Of a stretch of 7,879 bases of DNA, positions 1 through 5,953 are shown in pieces. The position numbers and the translations under genes are program-made. The notes below the pieces were generated by a model, which saw only the letters and a list, made by a program, of their open reading frames with translations, did no database searches and was not told the DNA's origin. The number at the start of each line of letters is the position of its first letter. The stretch's first letter is position 1. Source of the DNA: Desulfatitalea sp. (GTDB taxonomy: Bacteria; Desulfobacterota; Desulfobacteria; Desulfobacterales; Desulfosarcinaceae); NCBI GenBank assembly GCA_018224505.1, contig JAGTVD010000342.1:1-7879 (forward strand), given 5' to 3'.

Positions 1-470
1 ACCAGGTGCTGTCTGGGCAGCATCCCGAGAAAGGTGACCCCCAGTGGATTGAGGCGCATCTCCTCCCACGCTTCGCGCAGTCCGGCGGCCAGCAACAGGG
101 CCAGTGCCCGGCCACGGGCGGTCCTGCGGCCTGCCCAGCCGGGCCAACGCCTCAGTGGGGATCCCGGCAGGCTCATCAGGTGGGCCAACAGCCGATCCGT
201 GTGCCAGGAAAAGCCACCGCCAGGACAGCACAAATCCCCGCCCTGGCGCACCCGGGTTGAACGCTTGTTCAGGATCAGACACGGTTCGGCCGCGCCATGA
301 CCGGCATTGCAGGTACTCAAAACAAAGAGAACCACCGAATTCCGCTTGAGTTGCCGGGGGTCCGGGCCCACGATGCCGCCGCCCAGAGCTTCGATACCCA
401 TCGACGCTTCGATGTGGGCCCGCAGGGTTTCCGGGTTGTTCAGGAGGGTATCGGTCAGAGAACTACCCAT
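1..470 (-). CDS. Nudix hydrolase, CoA-pyrophosphatase-like, with split Nudix box (3' partial)
   Basis: Nudix enzymes cleave nucleoside diphosphates linked to another moiety; the CoA-type branch cleaves CoA and its derivatives. The frame is open from the ATG at 470 to the left edge, giving 156 residues without the C-terminus. Residues 66-86 read LILNKRS, then RQGGDLCCPGGG, close to the region before the Nudix box in CoA pyrophosphatases, with Cys82 where Phe is usual. The metal-binding half of the box, REAWEEM, is at 132-138. About 45 residues separate GGG from REAWEE where a canonical box has about 13, so roughly 30 residues, rich in Arg, Trp, Gly and Pro, are inserted. The start lies 15 nt after the cysS stop in the same frame, with only a weak GGCGGG upstream, which suggests coupling to cysS in one operon. 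Nudix fold is confident; CoA as substrate is inferred. The frame has no stop inside the window, so it can be missed by ORF callers. Confidence 0.85.
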   Translation of the reverse strand, partial: MGSSLTDTLLNNPETLRAHIEASMGIEALGGGIVGPDPRQLKRNSVVLFVLSTCNAGHGAAEPCLILNKRSTRVRQGGDLCCPGGGFSWHTDRLLAHLMSLPGSPLRRWPGWAGRRTARGRALALLLAAGLREAWEEMRLNPLGVTFLGMLPRQHL

Positions 471-485
471 AGGCCCGCCGCGCCG

Positions 486-1874
486 TCATGGCTTGAATAC
501 CTTCATTCCCTGGGGGGTATCCTGCACCAGGTACCCCCGCTCCTGAATCCGGTCCCGCAGCTCATCGGACAGGGCCCACTGTTTCTCCTGGCGGGCCCGC
601 TGGCGCGCATCGGCCAGGGACTGGATCTCGTCGGGCAGGGTCTCGCTTCCGCCGGCTTTTTCCAGGTCCAAACCCAGCACCCGGTCAAAATCGAACATTG
701 TGGCCAATTTGGTTTCGGGTGGCAGCTCCGACTTGAGCATTTCCTGCACCACGGCCAGCGCCTGGGGCATATTGAGGTCGTTGTTGACGGCTTGCCGGAA
801 CTTCTCCTGATAGCCGTTGTCAATGTCACCGGGTGCGGCGGTGTCCAGAAGGGCGCGCACCTGGTTTCGCAAGTGCTGCAAACCGTTCTGGGCCGCAGCG
901 ATGGCCGATTCGCTGTACTCCATGGGTTTGCGGTAGTGGGTTTGAAAGGCCGCGAAACGAAAGGCCAGCGGTTCGACACCATTTCGCGTCGCCGTGGCAT
1001 CAAGGGTCAGGAAGTTGTCCTCGCTTTTGGCCATCTTCTTGCCGCCTGCAATGATCAAAAAGGCGCCGTGCATCCAGAAATTGAAAAATTTTTTGCCGGT
1101 GGCCGCCTCCGACTGTGCGATTTCATTGGTATGGTGGACATCGATGTGATCGGTGCCGCCGCAATGAATGTCGAGCATATCCCCCAGATACTTCATGCTC
1201 ATGGCCGAGCATTCGATGTGCCAGCCGGGGAATCCCATCCCCCAGGGCGAGTCCCATTCCATTTGACGCTGCGCGCCCGAAGGTGAAAATTTCCACAGCG
1301 CGAAATCGGTGGCATTGCGCTTTTCCGGGTTTTTTTCCACCCGCGCACCCTCTTGCAGCGCCTCGAGGTTTTGATGGGACAGCTTGGTGTACCCCTCGAA
1401 TCGGGCGGTATCGAAATAGATCCCGTCCCGGGTGCGGTAGGTGTATCCTTTGCGCTCGAGGGCCTGAATCAGGCTGATCTGCTCGGGGATGGTGTCGGTG
1501 GCCTTGCACCAGATGGTCGGCTCCAGGACATTGAGGCGCGCGATGTCCCGTTTGAACGCCGCCGTATAGTATTCGGCGATTTCCCAGGCACTCTTGCCTT
1601 CCCGCTGGGCGCCTTGCTCCAGCTTGTCTTCGCCCATATCCCGATCGCCGGTCAGGTGGCCCACATCGGTGATATTCATCACATGCCGCACCTCGAGTCC
1701 GTTGAAGGCCAGCACCCGTTTGAGCACATCCGAAAAGATATAGGTCCGCAGGTTGCCGATATGGGCATAATTATAAACCGTCGGACCACACGTGTAGAGC
1801 CCCACCCGGGGCGGGTGGCTCGCACGAAACGGTTCCTTGCGGCGTGTCAGCGTATTGTATAGAAGGAGATCCAT
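486..1874 (-). CDS. cysS: cysteinyl-tRNA synthetase (class I)
   Basis: This cytoplasmic enzyme charges tRNA(Cys) with cysteine using ATP. The 462-residue product matches the usual bacterial length (E. coli 461). The N-terminal Rossmann domain carries CGPTVY at 29-34 and the HIGH signature as HIGN at 38-41. The zinc ligands align with E. coli C28, C209, H234 and E238 as Cys29, Cys222 (GWHIECSAMS), His247 and Glu251 (VHHTNEIAQ). The KMSKS loop is KMAKS at 280-284. The C-terminal helical anticodon-binding region follows and ends in a GYLVQDTPQG-type tail. An in-frame TTG at 1895 would add 7 residues, but the ATG at 1874 has GAGG 5 nt upstream and starts MDLLLYNTLTRR, the normal family start. A Nudix gene follows 15 nt downstream; a 90-aa gene is divergent. 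No frameshift or missing key residue was seen. Confidence 0.97.
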   Translation of the reverse strand: MDLLLYNTLTRRKEPFRASHPPRVGLYTCGPTVYNYAHIGNLRTYIFSDVLKRVLAFNGLEVRHVMNITDVGHLTGDRDMGEDKLEQGAQREGKSAWEIAEYYTAAFKRDIARLNVLEPTIWCKATDTIPEQISLIQALERKGYTYRTRDGIYFDTARFEGYTKLSHQNLEALQEGARVEKNPEKRNATDFALWKFSPSGAQRQMEWDSPWGMGFPGWHIECSAMSMKYLGDMLDIHCGGTDHIDVHHTNEIAQSEAATGKKFFNFWMHGAFLIIAGGKKMAKSEDNFLTLDATATRNGVEPLAFRFAAFQTHYRKPMEYSESAIAAAQNGLQHLRNQVRALLDTAAPGDIDNGYQEKFRQAVNNDLNMPQALAVVQEMLKSELPPETKLATMFDFDRVLGLDLEKAGGSETLPDEIQSLADARQRARQEKQWALSDELRDRIQERGYLVQDTPQGMKVFKP

Positions 1875-1875
1875 G

Positions 1876-1905
1876 GTATCCTCAGGTATCCTCAAGTATC
1901 CTCAG
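1876..1905 (-). repeat. three tandem 10-bp repeats carrying Shine-Dalgarno motifs before cysS
   Basis: On the plus strand the unit gtatcctcag occurs at 1876-1885, 1886-1895 (last base a) and 1896-1905. Read on the cysS strand this is (C/T)TGAGGATAC three times, each with a GAGG core. The copy nearest the ATG is correctly placed as ribosome binding site (5 nt spacing). The other two lie 10 and 20 nt further upstream, one helical turn apart. Confidence 0.85.
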
Positions 1906-1942
1906 TGGCGTCATAAAGGCGTTCCATTGATAATTCCGGTAT

Positions 1943-1972
1943 TTTATGCCTTAAGAATCGGGGTGATGTCAA
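1943..1972 (-). promoter_or_regulatory. cysS: candidate sigma-70 promoter for cysS
   Basis: On the minus strand a perfect TTGACA (1972-1967) is followed after 18 nt by CATAAA (1948-1943), 4 of 6 matches to TATAAT within an AT-rich run. Transcription would start near 1936 and leave a leader of about 60 nt containing the tandem SD repeats. Found by eye; an alternative -10 TAAAAT has a less suitable 20-nt spacer. Confidence 0.5.
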
Positions 1973-2012
1973 ACAAACATTGGATACCGCGGCAATTCGC
2001 CCTGAACGGATA

Positions 2013-2041
2013 TGGACGATCGGCCACCACAACCTTATAGT
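2013..2041 (+). promoter_or_regulatory. candidate sigma-70 promoter for the 90-aa gene
   Basis: TGGACG at 2013-2018 (4 of 6 to TTGACA) and TATAGT at 2036-2041 (5 of 6 to TATAAT) are 17 nt apart, about 35 nt upstream of the start at 2076. The -10 is good and the -35 mediocre. It is divergent from the cysS promoter and about 40 bp away, so the two units may share control elements. Confidence 0.4.
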
Positions 2042-2075
2042 GGATTAATTTCATGGAACAGTAAAGGAGACCGCT

Positions 2076-2348
2076 ATGCAAGCCTATCTAGTACACGATA
2101 GCCGGAAACAGAAGGATATGATGGTATTGCCCGAAACGGACCGCCTGGTCCCGGTCGATCGGAAGGTGATGGAAAACTTCATCGCGGTAAAACCCGATTT
2201 TGACCAGTGGTCCGGAGCGCCCCTCAATGGCTTGGCGCCCGCGACTTTCGGACGGGTCTTCGCCAGCCGGCAGGTGCAGGAGGATGTGTGCATCATCGAT
2301 GAAGCCCTCTGGCACCAGCGGATGACCTTCCACCTGGGGTCGCCCTGA
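2076..2348 (+). CDS. small conserved-looking protein of unknown function (90 aa)
   Basis: I do not recognise this protein. It is supported as a gene by a strong AAGGAG at 2064-2069, 6 nt before the ATG, and by a candidate promoter. The 90 residues are soluble-looking, with no signal peptide or membrane segment and one cysteine (Cys72). Notable stretches are a charged N-terminal third (HDSRKQKD at 7-14), a hydrophobic/aromatic middle (MENFIAVKPDFDQW at 32-45), a Gly/Pro segment ending TFGRVF, and an acidic stretch QEDVCIIDEALWH at 68-80. The mixed composition and regular spread of charged and aromatic residues look like a real folded domain rather than an out-of-frame shadow. It is divergent from cysS and convergent with the reductase gene (20 bp between stops). 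A minus-strand reading of the same DNA lacks a comparable ribosome binding site. Confidence 0.75.
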   Translation: MQAYLVHDSRKQKDMMVLPETDRLVPVDRKVMENFIAVKPDFDQWSGAPLNGLAPATFGRVFASRQVQEDVCIIDEALWHQRMTFHLGSP

Positions 2349-2368
2349 TTCGTCAATGCCCGCGCCCC

Positions 2369-2875
2369 CTACGGATAGCGGCAGCGGTAGTGCAGTACCA
2401 GTATGCCGGGCTCGAGTTCGCGATGTGAAAGCAGTTCGAGGTCCGCATCCACCGGCTCGGCGAAGAGCGAGAGCCCCTGGCCGAACAGCTTGGGGGTCAC
2501 AGTGAGTACCAGGTCATCGATGAGCCGGGCCCGGGCGAACAATGAATTGATGGTGGCCCCCCCCGTCAACGCGGCGGCGGAATATCCGCGGGCAACCAGC
2601 TTGTCGACAATGACGGTGGGCGGATCGTCGCTGAATACCAAGTGCTCCGAAGATGCATATCGCTGAGGCGAGCGTGTCATCACCCAATTGAGTCGCTGGG
2701 GCAGGGGCTTGCCGATGGTGCCGTAGGTACGCGACCCCATGATGACAACCCCCGCCGCAGTGGTCAGCTGTTTGAACATTTTCTTGTCCGCTTTGCCGGT
2801 CCAGTCCGGGTAGTGGGTGTTGTGGCGGGCGATTTTTCCATCGGCCGTCATGGCCATTATCAAGGTAATTTTCAT
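2369..2875 (-). CDS. dihydrofolate reductase / RibD C-terminal family reductase
   Basis: Members of this fold are NADPH-dependent pyrimidine or pteridine reductases; the true substrate of free-standing copies is often unknown. The 168-aa product begins MKITLIMAMTADGKIA, the typical RibD-C start with the substrate-loop Asp12-Gly13. VVIMGSRTYGTIG at 43-55 corresponds to the DHFR MGRxTxxS/TxG helix that contacts the cofactor. LTGGATI at 103-109 is the glycine-rich turn of the NADPH site, followed by TPKLFGQGLSLF at 127-138, also family-typical. It is not RibD itself, because the N-terminal deaminase domain is absent. The ATG at 2875 was chosen because family homology starts there; AAGGAG lies 12 nt upstream, slightly far. 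An in-frame TTG at 2914 would add 13 charged residues encoded across that SD, which argues against it. Probably monocistronic, convergent with the 90-aa gene. Confidence 0.88.
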   Translation of the reverse strand: MKITLIMAMTADGKIARHNTHYPDWTGKADKKMFKQLTTAAGVVIMGSRTYGTIGKPLPQRLNWVMTRSPQRYASSEHLVFSDDPPTVIVDKLVARGYSAAALTGGATINSLFARARLIDDLVLTVTPKLFGQGLSLFAEPVDADLELLSHRELEPGILVLHYRCRYP

Positions 2876-2969
2876 GCTTTTGCCGATCTCCTTTTTTTCG
2901 GGCTCAACTTTCAAGTGTCACCAACCGATAATATGGCAGAATGCGCCATGCGTTAGCAATACCCGAGAG

Positions 2970-3017
2970 CACCCTGTTTCGGGCCTGCGCATGCGAAGCC
3001 GAAACGACACAAGGGTG
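2970..3017. repeat. nested inverted repeat between divergent reductase and HDOD genes
   Basis: GTTTCGG at 2976-2982 and CCGAAAC at 2999-3005 are perfect 7-bp arms around a 16-bp centre that contains the palindrome CGCATGCG (2988-2995). Directly outside, CACCCT (2970-2975) is complementary to AGGGTG (3012-3017), with a 6-nt bulge (3006-3011) on the right. It lies 95 bp from the reductase start and 122 bp from the HDOD start. It could be an operator for divergent genes or an RNA hairpin in a leader; the sequence does not decide. Confidence 0.5.
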
Positions 3018-3023
3018 ATGCGG

Positions 3024-3039
3024 TCCTTGAAAGCAAGGA
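3024..3039. repeat. small hairpin TCCTTG-AAAG-CAAGGA upstream of the HDOD gene
   Basis: A perfect 6-bp stem with a 4-nt loop. A further inverted pair, CCAAGGGT (3055-3062) and ACCCTTGG (3104-3111), follows downstream. Together they make the 100-bp region before the HDOD start structure-rich. No T-run follows, so this is not an intrinsic terminator. Confidence 0.35.
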
Positions 3040-3138
3040 ATGATTCCCATGAAACCAAGGGTCGGCAGCGGCTCTTGCAGCTTTTTGGAGCGCTTTCATG
3101 GCCACCCTTGGAAGCCATGCGTGATGTGAGGAATATCT

Positions 3139-4185
3139 ATGAAAGTATCCTGTTCGTCGTGCCACAAAACCTACGCCCTGCCCGAGGAACGATTGCCCCA
3201 TGGCAAGGTGGTCAGTTTCCCCTGCCCGGCCTGCACGGCCAAAATCGTCATCGATCTGAGGCCAAAGGCGGACGAGGGTGACAGTGGCGATCGACTGGTT
3301 TTCAAACCTTTATCCGAAACATCCGAATCCGAGTTGACCAGCGATGATATCAAAAACCGCATCATCAAACGGGTCAATGACCTGCCCCCCATGCCCAAAG
3401 TGCTGCTCAAAGCACGCAAAGTGCTATCGGACCCCAATTCCAGTTTTAAAGACATCGCCAAAATCATCGAATCGGACCAGGCGATCGCCGCTAAGATACT
3501 CAAGGTGGCCAACTCGGCCTACTACGGTCTCAGCGGCATGGTCAGTTCCATCCACCAGGCGTCCGTGGTGCTCGGGTACAAAACGCTGGAGCAGGTCATC
3601 ACCATGGTTTCCTCCACTTCCTTGCTGGGCAAACAGCTCAAGGGGTATGGGCTGAATGCCGGCGAACTGTGGAAACACAGCCTGGCCACCGCCATGGCTT
3701 CGCGCATGATCGCCCAAAAGCGCGCCCCTAGCCTGGAGAACGACGCCTTTTCGGTGGGTCTGATCCACGATGCCGGCAAGCTGGCCCTGGACCCGCACAT
3801 CCTGAAGCAACGTGCTGAACTCGATGCCTTTTTGCGCGACCAGTCCCCCTCTTTTCTGCTGGCCGAACGACACATCCTCGGTTTTGACCATACGGATATC
3901 GCCCACGATCTGTGCAAGAAATGGAAGCTGCCGGAAAACCAGGCCGAAGCCATGCGCTATCACCATCACCCGGAAGCATCGGACAACAATCAACTGGCCT
4001 ATATCGTCCACCTTGCCAACCACATCGCAGCCCAAGCGGGGTTCGGTGGCGGGCCCGGGTTCCAGGAACTGCAATTGAGCCCGGATTGCATGGCAACCCT
4101 GCGGCTCAAAGCCGAGGATACCGACGAAATCGCCGCCCAGGTGAGTGCTTCGGTCAACGAACTGACCGCCAGCCTGATGGGATAA
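3139..4185 (+). CDS. MJ0042-type zinc finger fused to HDOD signalling domain
   Basis: HDOD proteins are signalling or regulatory proteins related to HD phosphohydrolases; most are thought non-enzymatic, and the partner here is unknown. The 348 residues hold an N-terminal zinc ribbon with Cys5-x2-Cys8 and Cys29-x2-Cys32 (MJ0042 style), a linker rich in Asp, Glu and Ser (about 41-70), then HDOD from about 71 to 275, starting IKNRIIKRVNDLPPMPKV. Unlike many HDOD proteins it keeps HD-like residues: His180 (LWKHS), His210-Asp211 (LIHDAGK), His251 and His275-277 (RYHHHPE). The position often Asp in the final helix is Asn294 (LANHI). The C-terminal 40 residues resemble a charged tail. The start has GAGG 7 nt upstream. 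No membrane segment or receiver domain is present. The family is clear; activity and pathway are not. Confidence 0.92.
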   Translation: MKVSCSSCHKTYALPEERLPHGKVVSFPCPACTAKIVIDLRPKADEGDSGDRLVFKPLSETSESELTSDDIKNRIIKRVNDLPPMPKVLLKARKVLSDPNSSFKDIAKIIESDQAIAAKILKVANSAYYGLSGMVSSIHQASVVLGYKTLEQVITMVSSTSLLGKQLKGYGLNAGELWKHSLATAMASRMIAQKRAPSLENDAFSVGLIHDAGKLALDPHILKQRAELDAFLRDQSPSFLLAERHILGFDHTDIAHDLCKKWKLPENQAEAMRYHHHPEASDNNQLAYIVHLANHIAAQAGFGGGPGFQELQLSPDCMATLRLKAEDTDEIAAQVSASVNELTASLMG

Positions 4186-4206
4186 TGCCGCCCGATAATG
4201 CCGCCC
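4181..4206 (+). repeat. 13-bp tandem duplication spanning the HDOD stop codon
   Basis: GATAATGCCGCCC occurs at 4181-4193 and again at 4194-4206, an exact tandem copy. The TAA stop (4183-4185) is in the first copy. The second copy lies wholly in the gap before the next gene and is probably a replication-slippage product. Confidence 0.9.
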
Positions 4207-4208
4207 GA

Positions 4209-4237
4209 TTGCGCACCCTCCCCTGCTATGGTAAAGT
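4209..4237 (+). promoter_or_regulatory. weak candidate promoter for the CQLGxF-repeat gene
   Basis: TTGCGC at 4209-4214 and TAAAGT at 4232-4237 are 17 nt apart in the 96-bp gap, about 45 nt before the ATG at 4282. The matches are only 3 of 6 and 4 of 6. Read-through from the HDOD gene is an equally good explanation for expression. Confidence 0.25.
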
Positions 4238-4281
4238 GGCGCCGTTTTCCAGTGAACATACAATTGAAAGGTTCATTTGCC

Positions 4282-4716
4282 ATGACGCATTGTAACAAAG
4301 GCCATTTTAAAGCCAAGCACCCCCCGGGTACCACGGTGGCGCCGGCGGTTGCCGAAGCGGTGGGCAAACAGTTGTCCGAGAAGGCGATGACCTGCCAGAG
4401 CGCCCATGCGCTGGCCGGATCTCTGGGCGTAGCGCCCGGGGATATCGGGGTGGCCATCGATTTGCAGGAAGGCCAGATCCAGAAATGTCAGCTGGGGCTC
4501 TTCGGGTATGGCACCGAACGCAAAGCCATCCAGCCGGCCAAACAAGTGGCACCGGACTTGAAGGCCGCGATTGAAGCATCCCTGGTGGATGGACGGCTGG
4601 GTTGTGCGGCGGCGTGGCGCATCGCCGACACGTCCGGCATTGCCCGCATGGCCGTGGCCAACGCCTGCGAGGCGCTGAAAATCAAGATCAACGCTTGCCA
4701 GCTGGGTGCATTTTAA
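4282..4716 (+). CDS. duplicated Cys...CQLGxF-module protein of unknown function (144 aa)
   Basis: I cannot assign a function. The protein is two copies of one module: residues 38-74 and 108-144 align without gaps at an offset of exactly 70. Each begins with a Cys (38, 108), has an Ala-rich helical stretch (AHALAGSLGV; AWRIADTSGI), and ends in a second Cys 31 residues later within CQLGLF (69-74) or CQLGAF (139-144). About 12 of 37 positions are identical. Helix-turn-helix-like spacing makes a nucleic-acid-binding or partner-docking role possible, and the paired cysteines could bind metal; both are guesses. CQLG-ending modules seem familiar from anaerobe genomes, but I cannot name the family. 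The N-terminus adds Cys4 and His8. GAAAGG lies 10 nt before the ATG. In-frame ATGs at 4198 and 4228 lack ribosome binding sites. It sits 96 bp after the HDOD gene and 68 bp before hemW. Confidence 0.8.
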   Translation: MTHCNKGHFKAKHPPGTTVAPAVAEAVGKQLSEKAMTCQSAHALAGSLGVAPGDIGVAIDLQEGQIQKCQLGLFGYGTERKAIQPAKQVAPDLKAAIEASLVDGRLGCAAAWRIADTSGIARMAVANACEALKIKINACQLGAF

Positions 4717-4747
4717 GGGCTCGCACAAATCGAACAACGATCCACAG

Positions 4748-4784
4748 GGGTGCCGAAAGGCACCCATTTTCACAGGAAATGGGT
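4748..4784 (+). promoter_or_regulatory. hemW: two mutually exclusive hairpins in the hemW leader (attenuator or translational switch candidate)
   Basis: Hairpin 1 is GGGTGCC (4748-4754), loop GAAA, GGCACCC (4759-4765), followed by ATTTT: a compact 7-bp terminator-like stem with a GNRA loop but a short T-run. Hairpin 2 is ACCCATTT (4762-4769), 7-nt loop, AAATGGGT (4777-4784), a perfect 8-bp stem ending one base before the hemW ATG at 4785. Its loop and 3' arm hold the ribosome binding site AGGA (4774-4777). The two stems share 4762-4765, so both cannot form fully at once: hairpin 1 would free the ribosome site, hairpin 2 would occlude it. The pairing is visible; regulatory function is inference. 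Confidence 0.55.
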
Positions 4785-5948
4785 ATGTCAGAAGAAAACG
4801 CCGCATCCGGTGCACCCGTCGGAATTTACGTCCACATCCCTTTTTGCCAGAGCAAGTGCCCCTACTGCGATTTCTATTCGATTACCGATCTGGACCGTAT
4901 TCCCGACTATCTGCAGGCCCTCAAGGCGGAAATGAAATTGACCGCCGATGGGGGTCTGCGCGCCGACACGCTTTACATCGGTGGCGGCACCCCCTCGGTC
5001 CTGAGCCCCAAGCAGATGGGACAGGTTGTGGATTGGGCAGCCGCCTATTTCAACCTGACCCCCACCGCGGAAATGACCCTGGAAGTCAACCCCGCCACCG
5101 TCACCACCCGCGACCTGCAAGATTATGCGGCCTTTGGTTTCAACCGGCTCAATATCGGTGTACAGTCCTTCAACGACCGCCACTTGGCTTTTCTGGGCCG
5201 TCGCCACAACGCGGAACAGGCCTTGGCGGCAGTGCAGGCAGGCATCGCAGCGGGTTTCACCAACATCGGATTCGACTTGATGTTCGGGCTGCCGGATCAG
5301 ACGCCGGGTGCCTGGAAAAAAGACCTCTTGCAAGCCATTCGCCTGGCGCCCAAACACCTTGCCTGTTACATCCTCTCCTACGAAGACCGTACGCGGCTGC
5401 ATGCCGACTTGCAGGCCGGGCGCTTCGCACCGCTTTCCGACTTGCGGACCGCCGACCTCTTTCGCATGACCCATGATTTTCTTGGGGCTGCCGGCTATGA
5501 GCATTATGAAGTGTCCAACTATTCCCGCGGCAGTCGATGGCGCTCGAAGCACAATCAGAAGTACTGGAACGGCCTGCCCTACATCGGCTTGGGGCCATCG
5601 GCCCACAGTTGCCAGCTGCCGCATCGGTGGTGGAACCACCGCGCGCTGGATCACTATCTGGAGACCATCGCCCAAGGTGAATTGCCCCGCGCCGACGAGG
5701 AGCATCTGTCCGAAGAGCAGCAGATGATGGAGGCGCTGTTTTTGGGCCTGCGTCAATCAGACGGGATCGATCTGGCCGACTTTCAGGGTCGCTTTCAAAT
5801 CGACTTCACCCTCTATTTCCACACCGCCCTGGACCGTTTCTCCGCCGAAGGGTGGCTGGACCTGGACAGCCGGAACTGCTGCCTGACCGTTGAGGGCATG
5901 CTGTTTCTGGATCGTATTGTGGATGAGTTGGTGGAGATGATCGATTAG
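4785..5948 (+). CDS. hemW: radical SAM family heme chaperone HemW
   Basis: HemW binds heme and a 4Fe-4S cluster and is thought to insert heme into respiratory proteins; it is often misannotated as coproporphyrinogen III oxidase (HemN). The 387-aa product compares with 378 in E. coli. The cluster motif is Cys21-x3-Cys25-x2-Cys28 (FCQSKCPYCDF); the position two residues after the last Cys is Phe30, where HemN has a fourth Cys, which places it in HemW. SAM-binding GGGTP is at 66-70, LEVNPATVT at 99-107, NIGVQSFN at 123-130, and family blocks YEVSNYS at 241-247, HNQKYW at 256-261 and YIGLGPSA at 266-273 follow. An ATG at 4779 is possible, but 4785 has AGGA 7 nt upstream. The leader may regulate translation. 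The gene ends 5 bp from the stop of a convergent small gene. Confidence 0.95.
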   Translation: MSEENAASGAPVGIYVHIPFCQSKCPYCDFYSITDLDRIPDYLQALKAEMKLTADGGLRADTLYIGGGTPSVLSPKQMGQVVDWAAAYFNLTPTAEMTLEVNPATVTTRDLQDYAAFGFNRLNIGVQSFNDRHLAFLGRRHNAEQALAAVQAGIAAGFTNIGFDLMFGLPDQTPGAWKKDLLQAIRLAPKHLACYILSYEDRTRLHADLQAGRFAPLSDLRTADLFRMTHDFLGAAGYEHYEVSNYSRGSRWRSKHNQKYWNGLPYIGLGPSAHSCQLPHRWWNHRALDHYLETIAQGELPRADEEHLSEEQQMMEALFLGLRQSDGIDLADFQGRFQIDFTLYFHTALDRFSAEGWLDLDSRNCCLTVEGMLFLDRIVDELVEMID

Positions 5949-5953
5949 TAGTA

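Noticed and set aside
297..1286. Long plus-strand open frame (329 codons) opposite cysS and the Nudix gene
   Set aside because: It is antisense to an unmistakable cysS, lacks a ribosome binding site, and its composition is that of a GC-rich shadow frame.
3424..4263. Minus-strand open frame (279 codons) opposite the HDOD gene
   Set aside because: Shadow of a gene with clear domain motifs; no start signal.
4788..5756. Long minus-strand open frame (322 codons) opposite hemW
   Set aside because: Antisense shadow of hemW; no recognisable motifs and no supporting start signal.
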